Below, one piece after another: positions 27,540 through 36,464 of a DNA stretch of 64,000 bases. The DNA is from Rhodovulum bhavnagarense. GTDB lineage: Bacteria > Pseudomonadota > Alphaproteobacteria > Rhodobacterales > Rhodobacteraceae. The first letter of the stretch is position 1; every line of letters begins with the position of its first letter. Below the pieces are notes generated by a model that had not been told where the DNA came from, ran no database searches, and saw only the letters and a list, made by a program, of their open reading frames with translations. The DNA lies in the NCBI RefSeq assembly GCF_004343505.1, contig NZ_SLXU01000012.1:27345-91344 (forward strand). The letters run 5' to 3'. Made by a program: the position numbers and the translations under genes.

Positions 27540-28202
27540 TTATAGACAGGTTTCTGGCGTATCCTTTTCTGCATTCTGCGCTGCAGCGCGAACGGCGATC
27601 TCGTCCAGGAGTATGTCGATCTCTGCCCAGACGCGCGGCTCGATTTGACCGCGGACCAGGGCCCACTTGCTTAGCACATCAAGGGGGTCATGCGCGCGCA
27701 GGAGGGCATTCAGCGCCGGGGCATCGACTGCCAGCGAGGTGCGCGCGCGCCATTCGGTGATCCGCGTGCGCTGCTCTTCAGACGGTGGGACGAACTCGGA
27801 GCCGAGCTCCCAGTTCTTGACCGCGCGGCGCAGGGCGGCGCGGATGACATGGGCAGGATCGACGCCGCAATCGATCAAGGCCTCCTCCTGCCGTTCCAGT
27901 GCATTCACCCGGATGTCTATCTTACGCGTCTCCGGACCGCGTCGCGTTCGGGTTGGTGATGACATGATCGCAGGCGCCGTCCTCGCGCCCGTCTCCTGGC
28001 TGAGCTGAGACGCGGACGTAGGCGCTTTGCTTGGACGCTCGGCGACGTCATCTCGCATTGGCGCTGGTTCCACACTCGCAGGTTCTGGCATCACCTCCGC
28101 GAGCCGCACCTCTTCCCTTCCCGGGTCTTCTCCCACCTCTGGCCGCAGGGATGCGGCATAAGCCGGGTCGGGCCGCGTGATTGTCGGGATCTTCTTCCTC
28201 AC
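27540..28202 (-). CDS. VirC2-like DNA-binding protein of the transfer region
   Basis: The protein has about 220 residues from a GTG ten bases after the virC1-like stop; the longer frame overlapping that gene is not credible. The first 80 residues are proline- and charge-rich and probably unstructured. From around residue 95 there is a ribbon-helix-helix-like core ('RKIDIRVNALERQEEALID' and following), then a helical C-terminus. Position directly behind a VirC1-like ATPase and near the relaxase genes matches virC2, which binds sequences beside the T-DNA border or oriT. Assignment is by context plus weak sequence resemblance. Confidence 0.55.
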   Translation of the reverse strand: MRKKIPTITRPDPAYAASLRPEVGEDPGREEVRLAEVMPEPASVEPAPMRDDVAERPSKAPTSASQLSQETGARTAPAIMSSPTRTRRGPETRKIDIRVNALERQEEALIDCGVDPAHVIRAALRRAVKNWELGSEFVPPSEEQRTRITEWRARTSLAVDAPALNALLRAHDPLDVLSKWALVRGQIEPRVWAEIDILLDEIAVRAAAQNAEKDTPETCL

Positions 28203-28212
28203 CGCCCCATCC

Positions 28213-28932
28213 TCACGCCGCGAGGATGTTGTTGAGGATGTCAGTCGCCTCTTCGAGCGCCTCGACCACATGGCGCACATGGGGGCGCATGAGGGGGTTC
28301 GGATCGGCCTGCTTCTGCAGCGCCACAGCGTGCAGGAGGCCCTTTTCGTCCATCTCCTTGTAGACATTCCTACGCATCATCACGGTCTCGACCACCGGGA
28401 ACCGCGCGATTGCCGCCTTGATGAGGGCGGCATCGGCGCGCGTGGTTTTTGGGTCGACCATGTTCAGAACGACGTGGTGCTGCGGTAGGCTTTCGGGGTC
28501 ATCGACGCGGGCGCGGAGCTTTTCGAACCACTCGGCGGTCTGCGCGCCGACATCGAGATCCGAGGTCGAGAGCATCACCGGTGTCACGATGTGATCGGCC
28601 AGAACAGCGATCCCGTCCGACCACTCGGCCCCGACGCCGGCTGTATCGATGAAGATGAAATCCGCCGATTCAGCCGCATAGACCTGCTCGATCCGGCGAT
28701 CCACGGCCCCCACGCTCTCGACGGTCGCCGAACGCAGGAGCGGCGATCCCAGCCCCGCGGCTTCAGCCCGCTTGTGCCAGGCGCCAAGCACGCCGGTGCT
28801 GTCGGTATCGATCAGAAGAACGCGACGGCCAGCGGCAACGGCAGCGCTGATCAGGGCGCGCGAGAGCGTGGTCTTGCCACTCCCCCCTTTCCGGGCCATC
28901 GCGGCGATCACCACGAGATTGTCGTTCGGCAT
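28213..28932 (-). CDS. ParA/MinD-type ATPase, VirC1-like
   Basis: The protein has 239 residues. The deviant Walker A 'RKGGSGKTT' lies at residues 14-22, and 'LLIDTDSTG' and 'FIFIDTAG' supply the other ParA motifs. The C-terminal 'YKEMDEKGLLHAVALQKQAD' followed by 'LMRPHVRHVVEALEE' resembles Agrobacterium VirC1 more than plasmid-segregating ParA. VirC1 gathers relaxosome proteins at oriT and brings the DNA to the secretion channel at the cell pole. It faces the mobC-relaxase operon across a 561-base interval and is followed by the VirC2-like gene. A partition ParA remains possible, but no ParB-like partner is present. Confidence 0.75.
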   Translation of the reverse strand: MPNDNLVVIAAMARKGGSGKTTLSRALISAAVAAGRRVLLIDTDSTGVLGAWHKRAEAAGLGSPLLRSATVESVGAVDRRIEQVYAAESADFIFIDTAGVGAEWSDGIAVLADHIVTPVMLSTSDLDVGAQTAEWFEKLRARVDDPESLPQHHVVLNMVDPKTTRADAALIKAAIARFPVVETVMMRRNVYKEMDEKGLLHAVALQKQADPNPLMRPHVRHVVEALEEATDILNNILAA

Positions 28933-29493
28933 AGGGGCGGACCTCTCGCAAGAATGGTGAAACGCGACAAAGATGGTTCTGCGTCGCTAACCTCCGTGTG
29001 CGACGGCGTCAAGCAGAAGACGGGATGCGGGCGGCGGTAGGCGGAACTCGGGGCGCATGGTGCGTCGCGCAGGGGGCGGACGACACGCTGCACGCGACAC
29101 CTGGCGTCCTCCCGTCTGCTCGATGCGGTCCCCAGATGACGCGCGACAGGCGACATGGGCCATAGCGCGCGACGCAGGGAACTCGATGCATGTCGCATGG
29201 GACGTGATGCATTCCGCACCATGCGCGATGCGGGGAGCACGGGCCATCTGACACCTGCCAGAAGCCGTGCTGTAAAGCGCGCAAAACGCAGTCCAAAGGA
29301 CGCGATGCGTGGTGCAGGCAACGCGGGACGCGTTGCATTGAGCGCCTTGCGCGCTGCATTTGCCAAAGGACATCAAATCGGCCCTCGAGTCCGATTTTCT
29401 ACATTGAGTACAAGCCCTTGCTGCCTTCTCCGCTTGTGCTGGGAGAAGGAGGGCTTGTACGAAGGTGGCAAGAAATAGGAACGTATACTTCAC
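28933..29493. other. Divergent intergenic interval, probable oriT region
   Basis: These 561 bases separate the VirC1-like gene from mobC. I find no credible gene; the frames through it are arginine-, cysteine- and histidine-rich artefacts. Bases about 29020-29340 repeat loose variants of GCGATGC and GTCGCATG at least six times. An eight-base perfect palindrome, GCAACGCG-GGA-CGCGTTGC, is at 29318-29336. A long nested hairpin is at 29408-29460. Position between two transfer-gene groups is where oriT usually lies. A nick site was not identified. Confidence 0.5.
29408..29460. repeat. Two-tier inverted repeat upstream of mobC
   Basis: The outer arms GTACAAGCCCT (29408-29418) and AGGGCTTGTAC (29450-29460) pair perfectly. 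The inner arms CCTTCTCC (29424-29431) and GGAGAAGG (29442-29449) also pair perfectly, with only a five-base bulge on the left and a ten-base loop. All 19 pairs match. It ends 33 bases before mobC. It may be the relaxase or accessory-protein hairpin of oriT, or an operator of the mobC operon. Confidence 0.7.
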
Positions 29494-30096
29494 ATGGGCA
29501 GCAGTCGCAGACTGACCGATCAGGAGCGCCGTCAGATCGTCCGGGAACGGGCGAAAGGCGTCTCGGTCAGTGCGATCAGTGCGACGCTGAAGGTCTCACC
29601 CAAGACGATCTACAACGTGCTGAGCCGGGGTCGTTCCGCCGTCTCCGCCAACGACAGCCGCACCCGTGTGCTGACCATGCGGGTCACCGACCGCGACCTT
29701 CGCGGCTTCGACGCAGCTCTCGCGCGGCGTGGGATCGCGCATCGGTCAGACGCGATGCGCTGCCTGATGCTGGCCGCGGACGATCTTCTGCGCCCGGACG
29801 ACGGCATGACAGATGAACTGAAAGGGATGAGCGCGGCGCTGAACCGGGTCGGCAACAACGTGAACCAGGTTGCGCGCCGCCTGAACGAGGCAAAGCTCAA
29901 GGGCGAGCGGCTGCCCTATACGCCCGCCAGCCATGCCGAGATCCGCGATCTCGCCGTGCTCGTCTTCGACATGGCCGACCAGATCCAGGAGATGTTCCGC
30001 GCGCGCCGCCGTGAACTGGACCTCGAAGTCTCCAGGGCCCTCGCCGGTCTGGCGCGGCAGGAAGCGGAGCAGGTGGCCGAACATGGCGCGAAGTGA
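29494..30096 (+). CDS. mobC: MobC/VirD1-like relaxosome accessory protein
   Basis: The protein has 200 residues. Residues 1-45 form a helix-turn-helix ('TDQERRQIVRERAKGVSVSA' and following) resembling the start of transposase or Trp-repressor-like domains. The central segment 'LNRVGNNVNQVARRLNEA' is the MobC signature, preceded by a ribbon-helix-helix-like 'LTMRVTDRDLRGFDAAL'. MobC helps the relaxase open and nick oriT. It overlaps the relaxase gene by 14 bases. The fused N-terminal helix-turn-helix may let it regulate its own promoter. The ribosome site is weak. Confidence 0.85.
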   Translation: MGSSRRLTDQERRQIVRERAKGVSVSAISATLKVSPKTIYNVLSRGRSAVSANDSRTRVLTMRVTDRDLRGFDAALARRGIAHRSDAMRCLMLAADDLLRPDDGMTDELKGMSAALNRVGNNVNQVARRLNEAKLKGERLPYTPASHAEIRDLAVLVFDMADQIQEMFRARRRELDLEVSRALAGLARQEAEQVAEHGAK

Positions 30097-32434
30097 GGCG
30101 CGCGGCGTCAGCCCCGCCCTCTTCGATCGCGATTGGAGCCGGGTCTCTGGCAGCTGGCAGGGGCTCGCCAGGAATGCCCAGATGGTCCGGGCTGCGCGCG
30201 GCTACTCGCCTGCCATCTTCAAGCCGATCTCCAAGGGTGGGTGCCATACCGGCGCGCAGCTGAAGGCCCAGCTGACCTACCTCACCACCAAGTCGAGCCA
30301 TATCCTCGACAGCCGCGGCACACATGATGGGAAGAAGGCCCTGACAGAGGCCGAGATCGACCGGGTCGTGCGGCGCTTCGAGAACCAATGGGGCGAGCGG
30401 CACAGTCCGAAACTCGGCCACACCTCGCATCTTCTGATGGCCTTTCCCGTCGGCACCAGCGGCGAGGAGGTCCGCGCGATCACGGAATCCGTCTGTGAGA
30501 AGTTCTTTCAAGGCGAGGGGTCGCAATTCGACTATATTGCTGCAATACACCAAGATCGCGCGCATCCACATGCGCATATCGTTCTGAACCGCCGCAGCAA
30601 GGATGGCGAAATGTTCTTTCTCGGGAAGGATCACCACTTCAACTACGACGCCTTTCGGGCGGCGATGGTTGACGCGGCGCAGGTCCACGGGATCCGGCTC
30701 GAGGCGACACGGCGTCTTGACCGAGGCGTCACGACCTACCGCGCCGAGATCGACGAGGTCTACAAGGCCCGTGACGAGAGCCGGCCGCCGGTCGAGCGCC
30801 AGCGCACAGGCGCTGATCTCGCCGCAGCCCTGCAGACGGTGGCGCGCAACGCGCTGACCCACCGGGGTCTGGCGGTCGAGGCGTCCCGGTCGAACTTCGA
30901 TGACGTGGCCGAGGCCCTCGAGCGGGCCAGCACCATCCTTGCCAGTGGCGGCCAGGTCCAATCTGACGGAGCCATCTACATGTCCCAAGACGAAACAGCG
31001 TTCGACACGCTGATCACCGAGTTTTCCCAGAACATCCGTCAGATCGAAGCCGCGATCGATCGGGCACCCGCATCCGAGCGGCCGGAGATCGAGCGCAAAC
31101 TCACCGATGTGCTGGCCTCCGTCGCGCATCTCAATCCGCTCGGGGACCGCTCGGCCGCGCTCCTCGACGCGCCATCCCGGGACGGGGTCTATACGCGGGC
31201 CAATATGCGCGAAGACCAGATGGGGCGCCTCGACGACGATGCGGTGAAGGCACGCCTCAGCGAGGCCCTGCAGGGCACGGGCATCGATCCCGAAGCCGTG
31301 GCCGCCCGCATGCGCGAGGGTGCAGGCAATGCCGCGCTCGAACGGCAATGGCTGGCGCAGGATCTGCGCGCCATCGCCAAAACGGGCGATCTCGATCTGG
31401 ACAAGGGCGATGACCGCGAGGAAGCGCTGGACCGGCTGGAAGCCGTCCATGTCCGCTTGGGCGACACGCTGACCGATGCGCGCATCTTGCGGGCCGTCGA
31501 GGAGGTGGATGACACCAAGGATGATCCGGTTGCCTTGGCAGAGCGTGTGACGCTGCCGGAGCGCGAGCGCGCGGCGGGCGAGCCCGACATTTTCGCCCCG
31601 TCGGAGCGCCGGGATTTCCAGGAGCTCGTCGCTCAGTTCCGCCGGACGGACTTCGACCATCCCTTCTCGGACGACCCAAGTGTGCGCCGGGCCGGTGCTG
31701 TCGAGGTGGAAGAAGCCCGCGCCGCCTTCAACGCCTTCGCGCAGCGATCGCCCGATCATGCCGAGCTGGCCTCGATGGCCTGGGACAAGATCACCGACAG
31801 TCGCAAACCGCAGGAATTCGCCGTCGATGAAAAGGACCGCAGGCTCCACGCGGGCGATATGGACCTGGCCCTGCGCCATCCTTCGGATGATCTTGGGCCC
31901 ATCACGGAAGACGCGCGCACCCTCGCCCGCTACCGCGCGGAAATGCCGGATGACGAGTTCGGGGCAGCCGTGCAGAACGAGATCAACCAGCTGCGCGCCA
32001 TGGGCGCCTCACGCGCCTATATCAGCGAGCGGAGCTTCGACATCGAGGACAAGGCCCGGCAGGACTATGCCGAACGGCGCTTCATGGCCGAGACTGCCCC
32101 GGATGTGCTGACCTTCCTGCAGCGGGCCGAAGCCGATGACGTGAAGCCGCTCACCGAGACCGATGGGCAGCGCCTCGCCGCCCAGATCGACCGTAACCTC
32201 ACACCGAACGCGGTGATCGCCCTACGTGCGGGCCATGCAGATGCACTGGAAAGGTTCACCGAGCACCCGCTGCGGCAGTTGGAGCTTGCGAAGGCCTATC
32301 TGGAAAGCAGCGAGGTGACGGCTCACGGCCCTGCCATGGAGCGGGTGCTGGATGCCCTCGCCGAGGAACAGATCGAGGCGCAGCGCGCGCGTCACGCGGC
32401 GACCCATGGCGAAAAGGGGATCACCCATGGATAA
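30083..32434 (+). CDS. VirD2-type (MOBP) relaxase
   Basis: The protein has 783 residues from the ATG inside the end of mobC. 'KAQLTYLTTKSSH' places the likely nicking tyrosine at Y66, as in VirD2 'QLEYL'. The metal-binding histidine motif 'HQDRAHPHAHIVLNR' is at 156-170. These are the MOBP relaxase motifs I and III. The enzyme cuts one strand at oriT, stays attached to the 5' end and is carried with it into the recipient. The long C-terminal half (about 450 residues, acidic and helical) has no domain I recognise and may hold the secretion signal. It overlaps the coupling-protein gene by eight bases. Confidence 0.92.
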   Translation: MARSEARGVSPALFDRDWSRVSGSWQGLARNAQMVRAARGYSPAIFKPISKGGCHTGAQLKAQLTYLTTKSSHILDSRGTHDGKKALTEAEIDRVVRRFENQWGERHSPKLGHTSHLLMAFPVGTSGEEVRAITESVCEKFFQGEGSQFDYIAAIHQDRAHPHAHIVLNRRSKDGEMFFLGKDHHFNYDAFRAAMVDAAQVHGIRLEATRRLDRGVTTYRAEIDEVYKARDESRPPVERQRTGADLAAALQTVARNALTHRGLAVEASRSNFDDVAEALERASTILASGGQVQSDGAIYMSQDETAFDTLITEFSQNIRQIEAAIDRAPASERPEIERKLTDVLASVAHLNPLGDRSAALLDAPSRDGVYTRANMREDQMGRLDDDAVKARLSEALQGTGIDPEAVAARMREGAGNAALERQWLAQDLRAIAKTGDLDLDKGDDREEALDRLEAVHVRLGDTLTDARILRAVEEVDDTKDDPVALAERVTLPERERAAGEPDIFAPSERRDFQELVAQFRRTDFDHPFSDDPSVRRAGAVEVEEARAAFNAFAQRSPDHAELASMAWDKITDSRKPQEFAVDEKDRRLHAGDMDLALRHPSDDLGPITEDARTLARYRAEMPDDEFGAAVQNEINQLRAMGASRAYISERSFDIEDKARQDYAERRFMAETAPDVLTFLQRAEADDVKPLTETDGQRLAAQIDRNLTPNAVIALRAGHADALERFTEHPLRQLELAKAYLESSEVTAHGPAMERVLDALAEEQIEAQRARHAATHGEKGITHG

Positions 32435-34409
32435 GGGCAAGATCGCGGGCGGCATCCTGAGCCTGACGCTGGTCGGCCTCGCCATCGGCTATGTCGTGGC
32501 CACGGGGTATCTCATCCTGCGATATGGGCTGTCGACCGAGCGCATCGATTTCACCTTGCTTGCACGGGAATACCGCGCCTTGGGGTCCAGCGCCCCGCGC
32601 GACTTTGTCTGGGTAAACCTGATCCTTGCTGTGTTTGGTCTGGCGGCGTTTCTGCTCAGCATCACGCTTCTGGGCGAGGCGCTGACCCGCTTCGGCACGA
32701 CGCATTGGCAGACCCGGGGCGAGATGAAGCGCAATGGCTTCTTCGCCAAGCCGGGCGGCGGCTTCCTTCTCGGCAAGCTCGGCGCTCCGAAATCGAAGCG
32801 CCCCTTCCTTGTCTCGAAGACCTTCCCGCACGCACTGATCGTGGCGCCCACGGGTCGGGGCAAGGGCGTGGGCTTCGTGATCCCGAACTTGCTCACTTAC
32901 AAGGGCTCGGCCGTGGTGCTCGACGTGAAGGGGGAGAACTTCCGCGAGACCTCGCGATTTCGCGCCAGCATGGGCGACAAGGTCTTCCGCTTCGCGCCGA
33001 CCGACTGGGATCGGCCGACCCACCGCTACAATCCGCTGGCGCGTATCGCAGCTATGACCAACCCTGACCGGCAGCAGATGGAGTTGAAGCTGACCGCCAA
33101 GCTCTTCCTGCAGACCGACAACGAAAAGCTGAGTGGGCTCCTGGCCGGGGGCATCGATCTCTTCGTCGCGGCCGGCCTTCTGGCTTTCGAGCGCGGGGTG
33201 CCGACCATTGGCGAGATCTACCGGATCACCGCCTCGGGCGGCGACAAGCAGAAGGAATACCTCAAGCGCGCCCAGGAGGTAGAGAACAGCTCCGCCAAGC
33301 TGATCTTCGAGCGCATGGCCTCGACCAACAATGACACGCTGACCTCCTACCTGTCGCTCCTGATGACCTCGGGTCTCGACACCTGGGACAACCGCGCGAT
33401 TGACGCTGCCACCGCGACCTCGGACTTCTCCTTCCGAGACATTCGGCGCCGCCCCCACGCGATCTATCTCGTTGTCGAGTCCGAGATGATCCGACCGCTT
33501 GCCCCGCTGATCCGGCTCTTCTTCTCGGACCTGATCGCCTCGCTGCAGGCGCAGGAGCCTGGGGACGACGAACCTTGGCCGGTCATGATCATGCTCGACG
33601 AATTCGACCGGCTCGGGAAGATGCCGATCGTCGCCGAGAGTATCAAGACGCTCCGCTCCTTCGGCGGCAACCTTGCCATAGTGACCCAGACCATCCCCGC
33701 GCTGGACGAGATCTATGGCGAAAACACCCGCCGGTCGCTGCAGGGCGGCGCAGGCGTGAAGCTCTACCTCACCCCGTCCGAGCAGAAGACAATCGAGGAG
33801 CTGAGCCAGGCTGTCGGCAAGACCACCAAGCGTGTGGTGACCCGGTCCCGCGCGGTCGGGCGCAACCCCTTCGAGGGGCGCAGCGTCTCTGAGCGGACCG
33901 AGGACACGCCGCTCCTGACCGAGGACCAGGCCCGCCGGATGGACCTCGACGAGGTGATCCTCGTGATCGATGCACAGATGCCGATCCGGGCGCGCCGGAT
34001 CAAGTATTTCGAGGACCCGGCGTTGAAGGTCCTGCATGCCGGTCAGGCGGGGAGTTTCCCGTACCCTGATGAAGACGGACTGCGGCGCGATCGGCAGATG
34101 ACCGAGACGCGCGAGACGGTGGAGAAGTTGAAGCAGGAATTGCAGGCGGTGCGGGCGGCTGCAGGGGCTCAGGGGCCTGGGGCAAATGCACTGCCCCAAG
34201 CGGCTCAAGCTCCCTCGCAAGAGCTGCTCGATCCCAAGCCTGCGCCGCCGAGCCGGGCGCGAGGGAGGGCTGCACGGGCCGCTGCGGGTCGCGCGGGATC
34301 AGATCAGCTGTCCTTCGATCTTGCAGGGCTCGGTCTTCGGGCTTCTGACAGTGTCGAACTGGCAGCAGCGGTTCAGACGACACGAGGGATCATCGCGGAG
34401 CATGCTTGA
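32427..34409 (+). CDS. virD4: VirD4/TraG type IV coupling protein
   Basis: The protein has 660 residues. Two N-terminal membrane segments (about residues 8-30 and 63-85) precede the motor domain. Walker A 'APTGRGKGVG' lies near residue 140 and Walker B 'MIMLDEFDRLG' near 385. It docks the relaxase-DNA complex to the VirB channel at the inner membrane. The start overlaps the relaxase end, so the two are coupled. The C-terminal 100 residues are alanine- and proline-rich. The gene order mobC, relaxase, virD4 is the DNA-processing operon of the element. Confidence 0.93.
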   Translation: MDKGKIAGGILSLTLVGLAIGYVVATGYLILRYGLSTERIDFTLLAREYRALGSSAPRDFVWVNLILAVFGLAAFLLSITLLGEALTRFGTTHWQTRGEMKRNGFFAKPGGGFLLGKLGAPKSKRPFLVSKTFPHALIVAPTGRGKGVGFVIPNLLTYKGSAVVLDVKGENFRETSRFRASMGDKVFRFAPTDWDRPTHRYNPLARIAAMTNPDRQQMELKLTAKLFLQTDNEKLSGLLAGGIDLFVAAGLLAFERGVPTIGEIYRITASGGDKQKEYLKRAQEVENSSAKLIFERMASTNNDTLTSYLSLLMTSGLDTWDNRAIDAATATSDFSFRDIRRRPHAIYLVVESEMIRPLAPLIRLFFSDLIASLQAQEPGDDEPWPVMIMLDEFDRLGKMPIVAESIKTLRSFGGNLAIVTQTIPALDEIYGENTRRSLQGGAGVKLYLTPSEQKTIEELSQAVGKTTKRVVTRSRAVGRNPFEGRSVSERTEDTPLLTEDQARRMDLDEVILVIDAQMPIRARRIKYFEDPALKVLHAGQAGSFPYPDEDGLRRDRQMTETRETVEKLKQELQAVRAAAGAQGPGANALPQAAQAPSQELLDPKPAPPSRARGRAARAAAGRAGSDQLSFDLAGLGLRASDSVELAAAVQTTRGIIAEHA

Positions 34410-34455
34410 CGGGCCCAGAGTTGATGACGGATCCGTGCGCCGCGCACCGGGTCCG

Positions 34456-35391
34456 TCAGTGCAGCATGTCGCGTTCGGATTTCTCGACAGCACATTGCTT
34501 CTCGAACGCTGCCTTCATCTTCGCGGGTGTCCCGAATACTTCATTGAGCATGTCTGCAACTGCTGCGTTCATGGCAACGAAATCAGCTTCAGCATCGCCG
34601 GTGGCTAGCCCCACATCCATCGTCGTGCCATTGTCCAGAACTAGGCGCACCCTTGCTTGATCATCGCTGCAAAAATCGAATGGAGAATCCAACGAGAGGG
34701 GCGTGAATGAAACCTCGAAATACTCGTGACGCTCATCGCCCTCGCCATCCTCATTGGCGAAATCAGCTACGAAATCATGGGTGTTGATAAAGTGGATGGT
34801 CCAGCGCCGATCATACGTTATGCCATCTGTTGACAGCATCGCCGCGATAGGATCGCTGAGATCGCGGCGAAGACGAGAGACCAGGAACTCGGTCATCGCC
34901 AGCTCGGTCGTCCCGAATGCCGTTTCCGTATTTAAAAGATCGACGAAGTTGATCGCCCAAAGAAAAGCGCATTCTCGCAAGCGGGTTAAAGTGTCCTCCC
35001 GGGCCGCCTCTTCGGATGTGACGAGAACCAAGTGTTCGTGCCTCGGTGCGAGATATGCGCAGATGCTGGCGATGGTGTTCGAGATGAAACCATCACTTTC
35101 AGGAACGCCATATGCGGCCGCGTCGTTTGCGCTCAAAACACCGATGTATGCTTCAGGCGCTTCCTGGAAAATATCGTGATAAATGCCTGCCATATGCCGA
35201 CAATAGCTTTGCCAGGCATTGATTTTTTCAAGCGCTGTGAGCTGCATGGTCGTCGGCATATCGGTTTCACCCGTTACCCACTTCGCCACCGTTTCTTCTT
35301 GTACCCCCCAGAACCGGGCAGCTTCTCGATTGGTAAAGCCAAACCGCCTGAGTATGACCGAAGCCATGGTGACCTTCTGCTTATTGGTCAT
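34456..35391 (-). CDS. HTH-domain protein of unknown function, inserted between transfer genes
   Basis: The protein has 311 residues with AGAGGG six bases before the ATG. The N-terminus is a helix-turn-helix ('GFTNREAARFWGVQEETVAK', about residues 18-37). The remaining 250 residues have no motif I know; they are acidic, with short predicted helices and two 'DLSDP'/'SLDSPFDF' patches. It is noticeably less GC-rich than the flanking virD4 and virB6 genes, which suggests it was inserted. It might sense and regulate transfer, or be an independent cargo gene such as an antitoxin-like or silencing protein. No partner is adjacent. Confidence 0.6.
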   Translation of the reverse strand: MTNKQKVTMASVILRRFGFTNREAARFWGVQEETVAKWVTGETDMPTTMQLTALEKINAWQSYCRHMAGIYHDIFQEAPEAYIGVLSANDAAAYGVPESDGFISNTIASICAYLAPRHEHLVLVTSEEAAREDTLTRLRECAFLWAINFVDLLNTETAFGTTELAMTEFLVSRLRRDLSDPIAAMLSTDGITYDRRWTIHFINTHDFVADFANEDGEGDERHEYFEVSFTPLSLDSPFDFCSDDQARVRLVLDNGTTMDVGLATGDAEADFVAMNAAVADMLNEVFGTPAKMKAAFEKQCAVEKSERDMLH

Positions 35392-35438
35392 GATTTCCCT
35401 CTGAATTGATCTCGATTTCGTCCGCCTTCTCGCCGTGG

Positions 35439-36464
35439 TTACCGCGCCAGCCGTTTTGCCCTCTCAGCCATCCTGACCACCTGCGCGCTTGCTGTCACCG
35501 CAGCTCTCCGCATGACCGCGGGCGCTTGCACCGCCCCTCGCCCGATCGCCTCACTTGTCGTCAGCGCACCGATCCGCGCCCTGCCCTCGACACCTGAGGT
35601 GTTTACTAAGCCCCGCAGCACCCCCGCAGACCCGCTGACGATTGCCGGTGCCGCGGCGACCATCAGGTTTCCAGAGATCCCCCGCACGATCAGCGGCGTC
35701 GCCGCGACGAAGCCCTTGGCCAGGAACACCATCACGAAGAACGGCACCAGCGAGCCGATGTTGGTGGCCGAGTTCGGGTCACCGAGCTGTGCTAGCAGCG
35801 AATTCGCCATGCCGACGACGGTCGAGAACATGGCGGCGATGACGATGGGGTAGAAGGCATAGCTGATCGTCGTCGAGACCCACCTGTGGAAGAAATCCTT
35901 GGTCGCATCGAAGAGCGACAGCGCGATCATGATCGGTGCGAGGCCGAGCATCAGGGTAAGCATCATCTTGGCGAAGATGAGGACGATGCCAGTCATGAAG
36001 CCGAGGAGACTCAGGAGCACGAGGCCGATTCCGCCGAGGATCGCGCCAGTCATCCAGTTCAGGTTGTTACCGATCGCGTTCAGGTACTGGCTGAACTCTG
36101 TGATGAGATCATCGAACTCGGCGGCAAAGTACGTGGCCCCTGCCCCGCCGCCGCCAACCGAGGAGATCAGGGCCCCGGCGACATAGTCGAGCCCGCCGAT
36201 AACGGCATTGGCGACCGCGTTGAAGTTGGCCCAGTTGAAGGCAAAGAGCCCTATCAGCGTCAGCTTGATCAGGTACCAGAAGAAGCTGGCCCCATCCATG
36301 CTGCGGAACTGGAAGGCCATGTTGATACAGACGCCGATCAGCGAGAGCGTGACCATCAGCAGGACGATCGTGCCGGTATTGCTCGCCACAGCCCCGAACT
36401 GGGACTCGGCGGCATCGGCAAGGAAGCCGTCGGCGGTTCCGACCATCCAGCTGACGACGCTCAT
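35439..36464 (-). CDS. virB6: VirB6/TrbL-like inner-membrane channel protein
   Basis: The protein has 341 residues from the ATG overlapping the previous stop (TAATG). At least six strongly hydrophobic segments are visible, including 'TIVLLMVTLSLIGVCINMAF' and 'ILGGIGLVLLSLLGFMTGIV'. The tryptophan- and glycine-rich centre is typical of VirB6, the polytopic protein that forms the inner-membrane path for the substrate. It is the last gene of the virB operon. The arginine- and alanine-rich tail is cytoplasmic-looking. Confidence 0.88.
   Translation of the reverse strand: MSVVSWMVGTADGFLADAAESQFGAVASNTGTIVLLMVTLSLIGVCINMAFQFRSMDGASFFWYLIKLTLIGLFAFNWANFNAVANAVIGGLDYVAGALISSVGGGGAGATYFAAEFDDLITEFSQYLNAIGNNLNWMTGAILGGIGLVLLSLLGFMTGIVLIFAKMMLTLMLGLAPIMIALSLFDATKDFFHRWVSTTISYAFYPIVIAAMFSTVVGMANSLLAQLGDPNSATNIGSLVPFFVMVFLAKGFVAATPLIVRGISGNLMVAAAPAIVSGSAGVLRGLVNTSGVEGRARIGALTTSEAIGRGAVQAPAVMRRAAVTASAQVVRMAERAKRLAR

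Noticed and set aside
28213..28932. ParA as part of a plasmid partition operon
   Set aside because: No ParB partner or parS-like repeat follows; the neighbour is VirC2-like and the C-terminus matches VirC1 better.
29009..29493. Several overlapping small frames rich in Cys, Arg and His in the region before mobC
   Set aside because: Composition comes from the repeated GCGATGC-like DNA; frames on both strands look alike, so I treat the interval as non-coding and probably oriT.
29897..31879. A 660-residue open frame on the minus strand
   Set aside because: It is the antisense shadow of the relaxase gene, whose catalytic motifs are clear on the other strand; high GC keeps stops out of the opposite frame.
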